Part shown: positions 1 through 5,935 of the stretch, in pieces
How positions within the stretch are numbered: the stretch's first letter is position 1
How the letters are laid out: each line of letters opens with the position of its first letter
From: UMGS1851 sp900555605
Lineage (GTDB): Bacteria; Bacillota; Clostridia; UBA1212; UBA1255
Length of the DNA: 7,375 bases
Reading direction: 5' to 3'
NCBI GenBank assembly: GCA_902472555.1
Contig: CABROF010000112.1
Span: 1-7,375 of the forward strand
The notes under the pieces: generated by a model
What the model was told of the DNA's origin: nothing
Seen by the model: only the letters and a program-made list of their open reading frames with translations
Databases searched by the model: none
Position numbers and translations under genes: made by a program

Positions 1-1153
1 GCCGCGGGCCTACGCCGGTTTCTAAAATCCGCTGAATGGCGGACAGAAAAGCATCTATATCATCTGCGGGCACAACGATTCCCGTCTTTTCGTCAATAAT
101 CTCTGGACAACCGCATCGATCCGTACAGACCACCGGCGTTCCGCAGGCCAGCGCCTCCAGCATGACCGTGGGAAAGGTATCTTCCACAGAGGCACTGATA
201 AAAACATCTGCCCGGCTGTATAATGCTGCCAGCTCCGCAGCATTTTCCGTTCTGCGGATCCCGATGGCACCCTCCGGCAGCATCCGGAATTCGCGGTCTG
301 TCAGCCCCACCAGAACAACAACCGCCTGCTGCGGATTGAAACGCCGTGCAATCTCACAGTATATCGGAAATCGTTTCCTGTCGTCCCACACAAAAGATAC
401 TCCTAAAATGACGCGTACATGTTCCGGAATCATGACATCGGCAAAACGCTGCGCACCCGAGACGGCTCCGGTTCGCCCGCAGGGACGGAAAACGGCAAGA
501 TCGATGCCGTTGGGGATGGTAATCACCGGACAGCTCTGTAAAAAGGATTTACGCACGAGCTGCGCAAGCCAATGCGACGGTGCTGCCAGCGTCAGCCGCC
601 CTGTGGCAATCAGACCGGAAAACCATTGTTTTTTCTCGCCATATCCCCGAGCAGACCGGTCACGGAAGGATTTCGGATAAACATTTTTTGCAGGACAGTC
701 ATGGCAGCCATCTATCCAGCGTGTACAGCCTGCCTCTGTAAAATATGCGCACCGACCGGTAAAGGCCCAGCAGTCGTGAAGCGTCCATATAACCTTTGCC
801 TGCGTATGGTTCGTAAGATAATCAAATAACGTTGCGAGATGCAGATAATATCCGTGGATATTATGCAGATGAATCACATCGGGTGCAAACGCCGTCAGTT
901 CCCGGACCAGCTGCTTTGTCGCACTGCGGGAACCGTGACCGTTCTGGTCCAAAAGGCGCACCCGCAGTACATGCCGGTAAACGTGAAGGCGGCCGCCGCA
1001 TTTTACATATCCCTCGGAGCGTGTCCCCGGAGCGCTTCCTCTTCCGTAGAATACGCGGACCTCATGTCCCTCTGCCAGCGCGCTGCGGCGCATCAATTCC
1101 ATCAGCCGGCCGGTGCTTCCCCCGCACACCACGTTGATCATCGCAATTTTCAT
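1..1153 (-). CDS. Family-4 (GT-B) glycosyltransferase, 3' end cut by window edge
   Basis: Read directly on the minus strand: 384 codons open from ATG at 1153 to the window edge, so the C-terminus (probably a few dozen residues) is missing. The N-terminus has the glycine-rich donor/acceptor loop INVVCGGSTGR (residues 6-16). HLHNIHGYYLH follows at about 95-105, then WTLHDCWAFTGRC (about 123-135), IPNGID (213-218) and the GT4 C-terminal block EDTFPTVMLEALACGTPVV (about 324-342), which carries the acidic residues that contact the nucleotide-sugar phosphate/ribose. This motif order is typical of cytoplasmic GT4 enzymes in capsule, exopolysaccharide or O-antigen loci; they move a sugar from a nucleotide donor to a lipid-linked glycan. 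The sugar cannot be told from sequence. The ATG overlaps the stop of the upstream dehydratase gene (ATGA, 1150-1153). The nearest Shine-Dalgarno-like GAGGA (1169-1173) is about 15 bases away, so translation is probably coupled. The next genes of the cluster should lie beyond the left edge. Confidence 0.9.
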   Translation of the reverse strand, partial: MKIAMINVVCGGSTGRLMELMRRSALAEGHEVRVFYGRGSAPGTRSEGYVKCGGRLHVYRHVLRVRLLDQNGHGSRSATKQLVRELTAFAPDVIHLHNIHGYYLHLATLFDYLTNHTQAKVIWTLHDCWAFTGRCAYFTEAGCTRWIDGCHDCPAKNVYPKSFRDRSARGYGEKKQWFSGLIATGRLTLAAPSHWLAQLVRKSFLQSCPVITIPNGIDLAVFRPCGRTGAVSGAQRFADVMIPEHVRVILGVSFVWDDRKRFPIYCEIARRFNPQQAVVVLVGLTDREFRMLPEGAIGIRRTENAAELAALYSRADVFISASVEDTFPTVMLEALACGTPVVCTDRCGCPEIIDEKTGIVVPADDIDAFLSAIQRILETGVGPR

Positions 1154-2190
1154 ATGCCGTACGCATCGTCCTCATTCCATCCGCGCAATTCGTTCTGGAT
1201 GTATTTTAAGCTCAGCAGCCGCTCCTTCACCTGCTCCACTGTCAGCATATCCGTATTGTGAGAGCTGAAATCGTGCAGCGCAAGCCGGTCCTTCATGCCA
1301 TCCGTAAAATATTTATTATAGTTAAGGTCTCTTTTGTCCGCCGGAACGCGGTAGAAATCCCCCATATCAATGGCAAACGCGCTTTCTTCATGGGTCAATA
1401 GCGTCTCATAGAGCTTTTCTCCGTGCCGCATACCGATGATTTTAATTTCCCGGTCCGCCTGGAACACTTCAAGCACTGCCTTTGCCAACACGTCTAACGT
1501 ACAGGCCGCTGCCTTTTTTACCATAATATCCCCGCTTTCCCCGTGGTCGAACGCAAATTCCACCAGGCCCACGGCTTCGTCCAGACTCATAATAAAACGC
1601 GTCATGGACGGTTCTGTAATCGTCAGCGGCTGTCCGGCCTTGATCTGCTGAATAAACAGCGGAATCACCGAGCCTCTCGAACACATGACATTTCCGTAGC
1701 GCGTGCCGCAGATCGTTGTTTTTTTCGGATCTACGGTGCGTGCTTTTGCTACGAAGACCTTCTCCATCATGGCCTTGCTGGCGCCCATTGCATTTACGGG
1801 ATAAGCCGCTTTATCAGTAGACAGACAAATGACCTTCTTGACACCGTAGCCAATGGCAGCCGTCAGAACGTTATCTGTCCCGATAATATTCGTTTTAACC
1901 GCTTCCATCGGAAAGAATTCACAGCTCGGCACCTGCTTGAGCGCTGCCGCGTGAAAAACAAAGTCCACGCCGTACATGGCGTTTCTGACGCTTTCGATAT
2001 CCCGTACATCTCCGATATAATACCGAATTTTACTGTCCTGATATTTATGCCGCATGGCATCCTGTTTTTTTTCGTCCCGGGAAAAAATCCGGATTTCTTC
2101 TATTTCCGTGTCAATATAATGCTCCAGGACAGCGTTGCCGAATGAGCCCGTACCGCCTGTAATCAACAGTGTCTTACCCTTTAGCTCCAT
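1150..2190 (-). CDS. capE: CapE-like UDP-N-acetylglucosamine 4,6-dehydratase (5-inverting), extended SDR
   Basis: 346 aa from the preferred start. It shows the NAD(P) Rossmann motif ITGGTGSFG (about residues 10-18), GDVRD (about 60-64), FHAAALKQVPSCE (about 79-91) and STDKA (about 124-128). The SDR catalytic YxxxK is replaced by MxxxK (MGASK, about 135-139), a substitution known in CapE/WbjB/FnlA enzymes. The C-terminal stretch DKRDLNYNKYFTDG, then SSHNTDML, matches the extension of the CapE group rather than FlaA1/PseB. Family role: converting UDP-GlcNAc to a 4-keto-6-deoxy UDP-hexosamine, the first step towards UDP-L-FucNAc and related sugars of capsule or O-antigen. The later enzymes (CapF and CapG types) are not in this window. 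An in-frame ATG at 2202 lies on top of the Shine-Dalgarno sequence, so the ATG at 2190 is chosen. It is the first gene of an operon with the downstream glycosyltransferase. The exact sugar product is inferred; PseB-type activity is the main alternative. Confidence 0.9.
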   Translation of the reverse strand: MELKGKTLLITGGTGSFGNAVLEHYIDTEIEEIRIFSRDEKKQDAMRHKYQDSKIRYYIGDVRDIESVRNAMYGVDFVFHAAALKQVPSCEFFPMEAVKTNIIGTDNVLTAAIGYGVKKVICLSTDKAAYPVNAMGASKAMMEKVFVAKARTVDPKKTTICGTRYGNVMCSRGSVIPLFIQQIKAGQPLTITEPSMTRFIMSLDEAVGLVEFAFDHGESGDIMVKKAAACTLDVLAKAVLEVFQADREIKIIGMRHGEKLYETLLTHEESAFAIDMGDFYRVPADKRDLNYNKYFTDGMKDRLALHDFSSHNTDMLTVEQVKERLLSLKYIQNELRGWNEDDAYGI

Positions 2191-2193
2191 GTC

Positions 2194-2200
2194 TTCCTCC
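2194..2200 (-). promoter_or_regulatory. Ribosome binding site deciding the dehydratase start
   Basis: GGAGGAA on the minus strand ends 3 bases before ATG 2190 (5 bases if only GGAGG is counted). The upstream in-frame ATG at 2202-2200 shares bases with this site and has no comparable site of its own, so translation should begin at 2190, giving the N-terminus MELKGKTLLITGG. Confidence 0.8.
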
Positions 2201-2261
2201 ATTGAACATCCCGCTGCCGGTCTTTTCTCTCACACCGGACATCGGGTAAATAATCCAGCCG

Positions 2262-2284
2262 CAGCCGCTCTGTAACCGCGGCTG
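2262..2284 (-). other. Leader hairpin at 5' end of dehydratase transcript
   Basis: A perfect 7-bp inverted repeat, CAGCCGC and GCGGCTG, separated by 9 bases, lies about 10 bases after the predicted transcription start (near 2294) and about 70 bases before the start codon. No U-tract follows, so it is not an intrinsic terminator. It may stabilise the 5' end or bind a factor. The function is unknown. Confidence 0.4.
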
Positions 2285-2300
2285 TTCGTCAGTGAGGTTT

Positions 2301-2329
2301 ATCATACTCTATATATTTGTTTTTTTCAA
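2301..2329 (-). promoter_or_regulatory. Sigma-A-type promoter for the dehydratase/glycosyltransferase operon
   Basis: Minus-strand -35 TTGAAA (2329-2324), 17-base spacer, -10 TATGAT (2306-2301). Each hexamer has 5 of 6 consensus bases, and the spacer is A/T-rich. The predicted start is near 2294, giving a leader of about 100 bases before ATG 2190. Confidence 0.7.
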
Positions 2330-2339
2330 GTCAGGGAAA

Positions 2340-2368
2340 TTTACAAATATTCGGATTTGTGCTATGCT
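2340..2368 (+). promoter_or_regulatory. Extended -10 sigma-A promoter for the deacetylase
   Basis: Plus-strand -35 TTTACA (2340-2345), 17-base spacer, -10 TATGCT (2363-2368), with TGC directly before the -10 (extended -10 TGn). The predicted start is near 2375. Only 10 bases separate it from the divergent promoter at 2301-2329. A matching sigma-G/sigma-F signature was looked for by eye and not found. Confidence 0.65.
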
Positions 2369-2377
2369 GAAGCCTCA

Positions 2378-2390
2378 CGGCAGACTGCCG
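2378..2390 (+). other. Small hairpin at 5' end of deacetylase transcript
   Basis: CGGCA-gac-TGCCG forms a 5-bp stem with a 3-base loop about three bases after the predicted start, followed by AATTTTACTT. The stem is short and the T-run weak, so full termination is unlikely. It could cap the 5' end of the mRNA or act as a weak attenuator. Confidence 0.3.
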
Positions 2391-2405
2391 AATTTTACTT
2401 CAGAT

Positions 2406-2412
2406 AAGGAAG
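2406..2412 (+). promoter_or_regulatory. Ribosome binding site favouring a TTG start at 2419
   Basis: AAGGAAG ends directly before ATG 2413, too close for normal initiation, but lies 6 bases before the in-frame TTG at 2419-2421. The sequence therefore favours TTG as the true start. An in-frame stop at 2368-2370 rules out a longer N-terminus. Confidence 0.5.
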
Positions 2413-3579
2413 ATGTGCTTGGGTACTGTAAACGGAAGAAATCAAGGAAGAGGCCCGTCCGCGCAGCGGCGCGGCGGCAGAGGAACCCCTCGTCGGAGAA
2501 AAAGAAGATTGAATTACGGAAATATTATGATACTTGTTCTGAGTGCCGCTGTCATTGTACTGCTTATTATTTTCGCCGTAAAGCTGATCGGCGACCTTAC
2601 TGCAGAGGAGACTCCTGTCTTATCGGCGTCCCCCGCGTCCTCCCCTGCGCCGGAGCCTTCCGCGCCGACCCCTGATCATCATGGCAACGGCGGGGAGCAG
2701 ACCCCTGATGCATCCGGAGGGACTACCGATGGACCTGTTACAGGCGGTGCGACGCCTGCTCCGCCGACAGCACGCTTTGACGAAGCCGTTCTGTCGGGAC
2801 TTTCCACAAAGGCTGCAGGCTGGTCCTATGGCCGGAGAGCTTCCGGCACGGGGTATGCCTCTGGGGCGCTGGCAACAGCGGTCCTTTCTGAAAAGCCGAA
2901 CGCAAAATTAATTCAATTAAACAACGGCAGCACCTTTCTGTATGAAATTCCGAATCGGGAGCGGAATCTGCTTGAGCAATACGGCGGAATCTGCAGGAAA
3001 AATGAAGAGGAAAAGGTGGTCTATCTAACATTTGACTTAGGCTCCTCTCAGTCCCATATCAATGCCGCGAAAATCATGGATGTGCTGAAAGAAAAAAATC
3101 TGAAGGCAATCTTTTTTACCACCGGTCCTTTTACCAGAGCTTATCCCGAACTGATAAAGCGTATGCACCAAGAGGGACATCTAATCGGGAACCACACGGA
3201 CAATCACCCGAGTATGCCGACAAAATCAATTGATGAATTCGTCACAGAGCTTGAAACCGTCGAGCAGCTGGTAAAGGGCATTTTGGGAAATGACTATCGG
3301 ATGACATATTACAGGCCTCCCGAGGGCTCCTACAGTGAGCGGGATCTATATCTGGCCAGACAAATGGGGTATCATCTAACATTATGGAGCTTTGCCTATG
3401 ATGACTGGAACGAAAACAATCAGGGCCGGACAGAATACGCTTATAACCGGATCACGTACAGCCTCCATCCCGGCGAGGTATTTTTACTGCACACGGTTCC
3501 GGATAATGCGGCAGTTCTTTCCGATGTGATCGACTATATCTTATCTCAGGGATATACAATCCGCAGAATTGATCAGTAA
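2413..3579 (+). CDS. PdaA-like membrane-anchored polysaccharide deacetylase (NodB domain, CE4)
   Basis: 388 aa from ATG 2413. A very basic N-terminus (residues 18-32, mostly R/G/K) is followed by one membrane segment (about 38-60), so the protein should be anchored with the rest outside. A Ser/Pro/Thr/Gly-rich linker (about 62-120) and a spacer precede a NodB domain (about 200-388). Motifs: YLTFDLG (catalytic-base Asp208), GNHTDNHP (metal ligands H261 and H265), YYRPPEGSYSER (R301), AYDDWNENNQG (about 328-338) and HPGEVFLLH (H360). The RPPxGxxSER and DW blocks and HPG..LLH resemble PdaA, the de-N-acetylase that helps make muramic delta-lactam in spore cortex; PdaA itself has no such long linker. 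Oddity: the second Asp of the TFDD motif, normally a metal ligand, is Leu209. AAGGAAG abuts the ATG but sits 6 bases from an in-frame TTG at 2419, so the real start may be TTG 2419 (386 aa). The substrate (peptidoglycan or other glycan) and any sporulation role are inference. Confidence 0.9.
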   Translation: MCLGTVNGRNQGRGPSAQRRGGRGTPRRRKRRLNYGNIMILVLSAAVIVLLIIFAVKLIGDLTAEETPVLSASPASSPAPEPSAPTPDHHGNGGEQTPDASGGTTDGPVTGGATPAPPTARFDEAVLSGLSTKAAGWSYGRRASGTGYASGALATAVLSEKPNAKLIQLNNGSTFLYEIPNRERNLLEQYGGICRKNEEEKVVYLTFDLGSSQSHINAAKIMDVLKEKNLKAIFFTTGPFTRAYPELIKRMHQEGHLIGNHTDNHPSMPTKSIDEFVTELETVEQLVKGILGNDYRMTYYRPPEGSYSERDLYLARQMGYHLTLWSFAYDDWNENNQGRTEYAYNRITYSLHPGEVFLLHTVPDNAAVLSDVIDYILSQGYTIRRIDQ

Positions 3580-3580
3580 A

Positions 3581-3618
3581 GCTGCGCGGCACACAGGTTC
3601 TGCAGTATGGCGCGCAGC
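3581..3618. terminator. GC-rich hairpin after the deacetylase stop, possible terminator
   Basis: GCTGCGCG (3581-3588) and CGCGCAGC (3611-3618) form a perfect 8-bp stem with a 22-base loop, one base after the deacetylase stop codon. No T-run follows on the plus strand. On the minus strand the stem is followed by TTTAC, so it fits slightly better as a weak terminator for the DUF4130 operon. Confidence 0.4.
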
Positions 3619-3662
3619 GCAAGCAGAAAGGCGCGATGTACACCGATTTTTTCGTACTGATA

Positions 3663-3697
3663 CAAGACGCCTGTTTCCATCATTCGGAGGCGTCTTG
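3663..3697. terminator. 10-bp inverted repeat over the DUF4130 stop codon, possible terminator
   Basis: CAAGACGCCT (3663-3672) and AGGCGTCTTG (3688-3697) form a perfect 10-bp stem with a 15-base loop. The loop contains the stop codon of the minus-strand DUF4130 gene. Neither side has a clear T-run, so it may instead block read-through or protect 3' ends between two convergent genes. Confidence 0.4.
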
Positions 3698-4600
3698 GGG
3701 CAGAGACCGGGGCAGTGGCTTCCGCGGTTCCGGAATGCCGCAGTTCGGCGGCGGAAAAAAAGGTTCCGGCAGACAGCAGCTCCCGGCTTCTTCGCGTTCC
3801 TGCCGGTGTGCTTCCAATCTTTGTTCTACGGATGCTGCACGCGCCGGCACATCCGGGTTCATTTCCGTAAGATGCTTCCAGTACCGCTTCTGCATATGGC
3901 CCATGCGGCATCGCGGATTATAGCGCTGTTCAATTCCGATAGTATTGTAAAACGTTTTCCATAAGGAACGGAACTGCTGCTCAGCGGCATCCGGTTCAGG
4001 CTGTTCAAAGCGTTCTGCCGAGGTGATGATGGACTTCCCCTGCCGGTAGGCCAGCATGGCGCCGTGGGCCGCATCATAAATAATAAATGCATCATTTGCA
4101 TATCTGTCGCAAAAATGCGGTGCAAGCAGCGGAAGTACATAATTTTTGGGTTCTATAACCGCCACCAGTACCCCACTGTGAACGGAAAAACGGACAAACC
4201 CTTTCAGCTGATGGCTTTCTCCGGTCAAATGCCCCACTGCCCGCTGCAGCGTGCGGACCGTGTCATTTGTCAGCAGAGACAAAGTCTGCTGTTTGTATTT
4301 CATGCCCAGGCGAACAAAATCAAGGATCAGCTGCTCACGCTGCGGATGGCAGGTAAAATAGCCCAGCTCCACCAATGCGTACGCCTCTTCGGAAATACGC
4401 CTGCGGATTCCGGATCTTACCCGCTCCGCATGCGCCATATCCGTTGCAATGTCAAGGCTCGGGTATAAAGACAGCTGCTGCGCAGCGGCGCTCTGAATAT
4501 CAAAAGGAATCTCTTTCCGCGCAAAGCTTTCAAAAATGCAGCACAGCATCCCTTCATAGGAGCCGTCATATACATACACTATATCTGTCCGGTTAAGCAT
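3680..4600 (-). CDS. DUF4130 family protein, putative DNA metabolism partner of radical SAM protein
   Basis: 306 aa from ATG 4600. Recognised as the DUF4130 family (TIGR03915-type) from the N-terminal VYVYDGSYEGMLCCIFESF (residues 8-26), HLTGESHQLKGFVRF (about 124-138), VLPLLAPHFCDRY (about 155-167), FIIYD (172-176) and the C-terminal signature YNTIGIEQRYNPRCRMGHM then KRYWKHLTE (about 218-246). The family is cytoplasmic, of unproven chemistry, usually encoded beside a radical SAM protein and in other bacteria fused to a uracil-DNA-glycosylase-like domain, which suggests DNA repair or modification. Here it is the second gene of that pair: its start lies 22 bases inside the end of the radical SAM gene, with GGGAGGA (4616-4610) 9 bases upstream. 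The frame is open further upstream to 4951, but that part is the shadow of the radical SAM gene. Beyond the family signature it carries about 60 extra residues, the last 35 rich in Pro and Cys and without recognisable homology. No glycosylase domain is present. Confidence 0.88.
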   Translation of the reverse strand: MLNRTDIVYVYDGSYEGMLCCIFESFARKEIPFDIQSAAAQQLSLYPSLDIATDMAHAERVRSGIRRRISEEAYALVELGYFTCHPQREQLILDFVRLGMKYKQQTLSLLTNDTVRTLQRAVGHLTGESHQLKGFVRFSVHSGVLVAVIEPKNYVLPLLAPHFCDRYANDAFIIYDAAHGAMLAYRQGKSIITSAERFEQPEPDAAEQQFRSLWKTFYNTIGIEQRYNPRCRMGHMQKRYWKHLTEMNPDVPARAASVEQRLEAHRQEREEAGSCCLPEPFFPPPNCGIPEPRKPLPRSLPQDASE

Positions 4601-5883
4601 TGCACCACATCCTCCCGGGTGATCTGTTCCTGAAACAGAGAAAGTTGCTCCGGCCGCTCCGATGGCAGCATACGCTGACAGCGGTCGGATACCAGCCCGC
4701 GCAGCACACTGTCCGGCGTAATGCGCAGTCCATCCGCCGCCTTCCCGCCGCACGTGATAAAATACTGCGCGCGCTTCAGTACAACGCCGATCTTCTTCAG
4801 GCCGGCAAAATCGAGCTTTGTCATTCTGCGTGCAGTCAGAATCCGGTCGGCGCTGCGCACCCCGATTCCCGGCACCCGCAGCAGCAGCTCCCGGGGCGCC
4901 CGGTTCACCTCTACCGGAAAAAGCGCCATATGATTCAGCGCCCAATTGCATTTCGGATCAACATAGGGGTTAAAATTCTGATGGTCTTCGTCCAGGAGTT
5001 CATCTGCGGTGAATCCGTAAAAGCGCAGAAGCCAATCTGCCTGGTACAGGCGGTGTTCCCGCAGAAGCGGAGGTTTCGTCTCGATAGCGGGCAGCAGCGG
5101 ATTGGTGGATACGGGAATATATGCGGAATAAAACACCCTTTTCAGTTTATATTTTTTATACAGCGCCGCTGACAGGTTTAAGATCTTATAATCCGTATCG
5201 TCGGTAGCGCCGACAATGATCTGTGTGCTCTGCCCCGCCGGCGCGAATTTGGGCGCGTGATGGTATCTGACCAGATCCGTTTGATTCTCGCTGATTTTCT
5301 CCTGAATCAGTCCCATGGGCCTTAAAATAGCGGATTTGGATTTATTCGGAGCTAAAAGCGCCAGACTCTTTTGAGAGGGCAGCTCGATATTGACGCTCAT
5401 CCGGTCCGCAAGCGTACCCAATCTCGTCAGCAGCAGCGGGTCTGCTCCCGGAATCGCTTTTGCATGAATATATCCGCCGAAACGATATTCCTCCCGGAGA
5501 ATCCGCAGCGTCTCAATCATCTTTTCACACGTATAATCCGGATTCTTCATAATGCCGGAGCTCAGGAACAAGCCCTCGATATAATTTCTTCGATAAAAAT
5601 TAATTGTAAGGTCTGCAAGTTCCCCCGGCGTAAATGCCGTGCGCCGCACATCGTTTGAAACGCGGTTGACGCAATACTTGCAATCGTAAACGCATACATT
5701 GGTCAGCAGGACCTTTAACAGTGAAATGCATCGGCCGTCCGCGGAAAAGCTGTGGCAGATCCCGCAGCCTACCGCATTTCCCAGCTGACTTCCGCCCGAG
5801 CTCCGGTCCGATCCGCTGCTGGTACATGCCACATCATATTTTGCCGAAGCACCAAGTATTTGCAACTTATCAAACAAATCCAA
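4579..5883 (-). CDS. Putative DNA modification/repair radical SAM protein with helix-hairpin-helix
   Basis: 434 aa, starting at TTG 5883. The radical SAM CxxxCxxC motif is clear: NVCVYDCKYC with C64, C68 and C71, which should bind the 4Fe-4S cluster used to cleave S-adenosylmethionine. Before it is a family-specific Ser/Gly and Cys segment (C20, C40, C43, C52; GCGICHSFSADGRC at about 39-52). The barrel follows (LFLSSGI at about 105-111, VNIELPS at 164-170). A helix-hairpin-helix DNA-binding motif, LLLRVPGIGVRSADRIL, lies at about 333-349. This order matches the TIGR03916 family, encoded next to DUF4130 proteins. The Cys and HhH motifs point to radical chemistry on DNA or a DNA-bound substrate, but the reaction is unknown. 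Start choice: AAGGAGG (5898-5892) lies 8 bases before the TTG, and no ATG occurs before residue 112. It is the first gene of an operon with its own promoter at 5907-5935 and overlaps the DUF4130 gene by 22 bases. Confidence 0.9.
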   Translation of the reverse strand: MDLFDKLQILGASAKYDVACTSSGSDRSSGGSQLGNAVGCGICHSFSADGRCISLLKVLLTNVCVYDCKYCVNRVSNDVRRTAFTPGELADLTINFYRRNYIEGLFLSSGIMKNPDYTCEKMIETLRILREEYRFGGYIHAKAIPGADPLLLTRLGTLADRMSVNIELPSQKSLALLAPNKSKSAILRPMGLIQEKISENQTDLVRYHHAPKFAPAGQSTQIIVGATDDTDYKILNLSAALYKKYKLKRVFYSAYIPVSTNPLLPAIETKPPLLREHRLYQADWLLRFYGFTADELLDEDHQNFNPYVDPKCNWALNHMALFPVEVNRAPRELLLRVPGIGVRSADRILTARRMTKLDFAGLKKIGVVLKRAQYFITCGGKAADGLRITPDSVLRGLVSDRCQRMLPSERPEQLSLFQEQITREDVVQCLTGQI

Positions 5884-5891
5884 ACTGTTCC

Positions 5892-5898
5892 CCTCCTT
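5892..5898 (-). promoter_or_regulatory. Ribosome binding site fixing the TTG start of the radical SAM gene
   Basis: A perfect AAGGAGG on the minus strand, 8 bases before TTG 5883. It makes the rare start codon convincing, because the next possible ATG would remove the cysteine motif region. Confidence 0.85.
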
Positions 5899-5906
5899 GC
5901 GGAACC

Positions 5907-5935
5907 ATTATACAGGCTTATGATTTGTTTGTAAA
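5907..5935 (-). promoter_or_regulatory. Sigma-A promoter for the radical SAM/DUF4130 operon
   Basis: Minus-strand -35 TTTACA (5935-5930), 17-base spacer, perfect -10 TATAAT (5912-5907). The predicted start is near 5900, giving a leader of only about 17 bases that holds just the ribosome binding site. This suggests steady vegetative expression; no LexA-type (Firmicute CGAAC-N4-GTTCG) palindrome was seen next to it. Confidence 0.8.

Noticed and set aside
36..680. Plus-strand open frame of 214 codons
   Set aside because: It lies wholly antisense to the glycosyltransferase, whose motifs are clear, and its translation is low-complexity without domain features or ribosome binding site.
839..1261. 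Plus-strand open frames of about 100-140 codons
   Set aside because: Antisense to the start of the glycosyltransferase and the end of the dehydratase; no recognisable protein and no binding site.
1543..2145. Plus-strand open frame of 200 codons
   Set aside because: Antisense shadow of the dehydratase, whose SDR motifs are read in the other strand.
2293..2412. Forespore sigma-G promoter for the PdaA-like gene
   Set aside because: A CATACTC at 2303 faintly resembles the -10 element, but no -35 element at proper spacing is present, whereas a good extended -10 sigma-A promoter is.
4601..4951. Upstream extension of the DUF4130 reading frame by 117 codons
   Set aside because: This part is the out-of-frame reading of the radical SAM C-terminus, rich in Gly/Ala/Arg; the family start YVYDGSYEG follows directly after ATG 4600, which has its own ribosome binding site.
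4600..5172. Plus-strand open frame of 190 codons
   Set aside because: Antisense to the radical SAM gene; no domain, no binding site.
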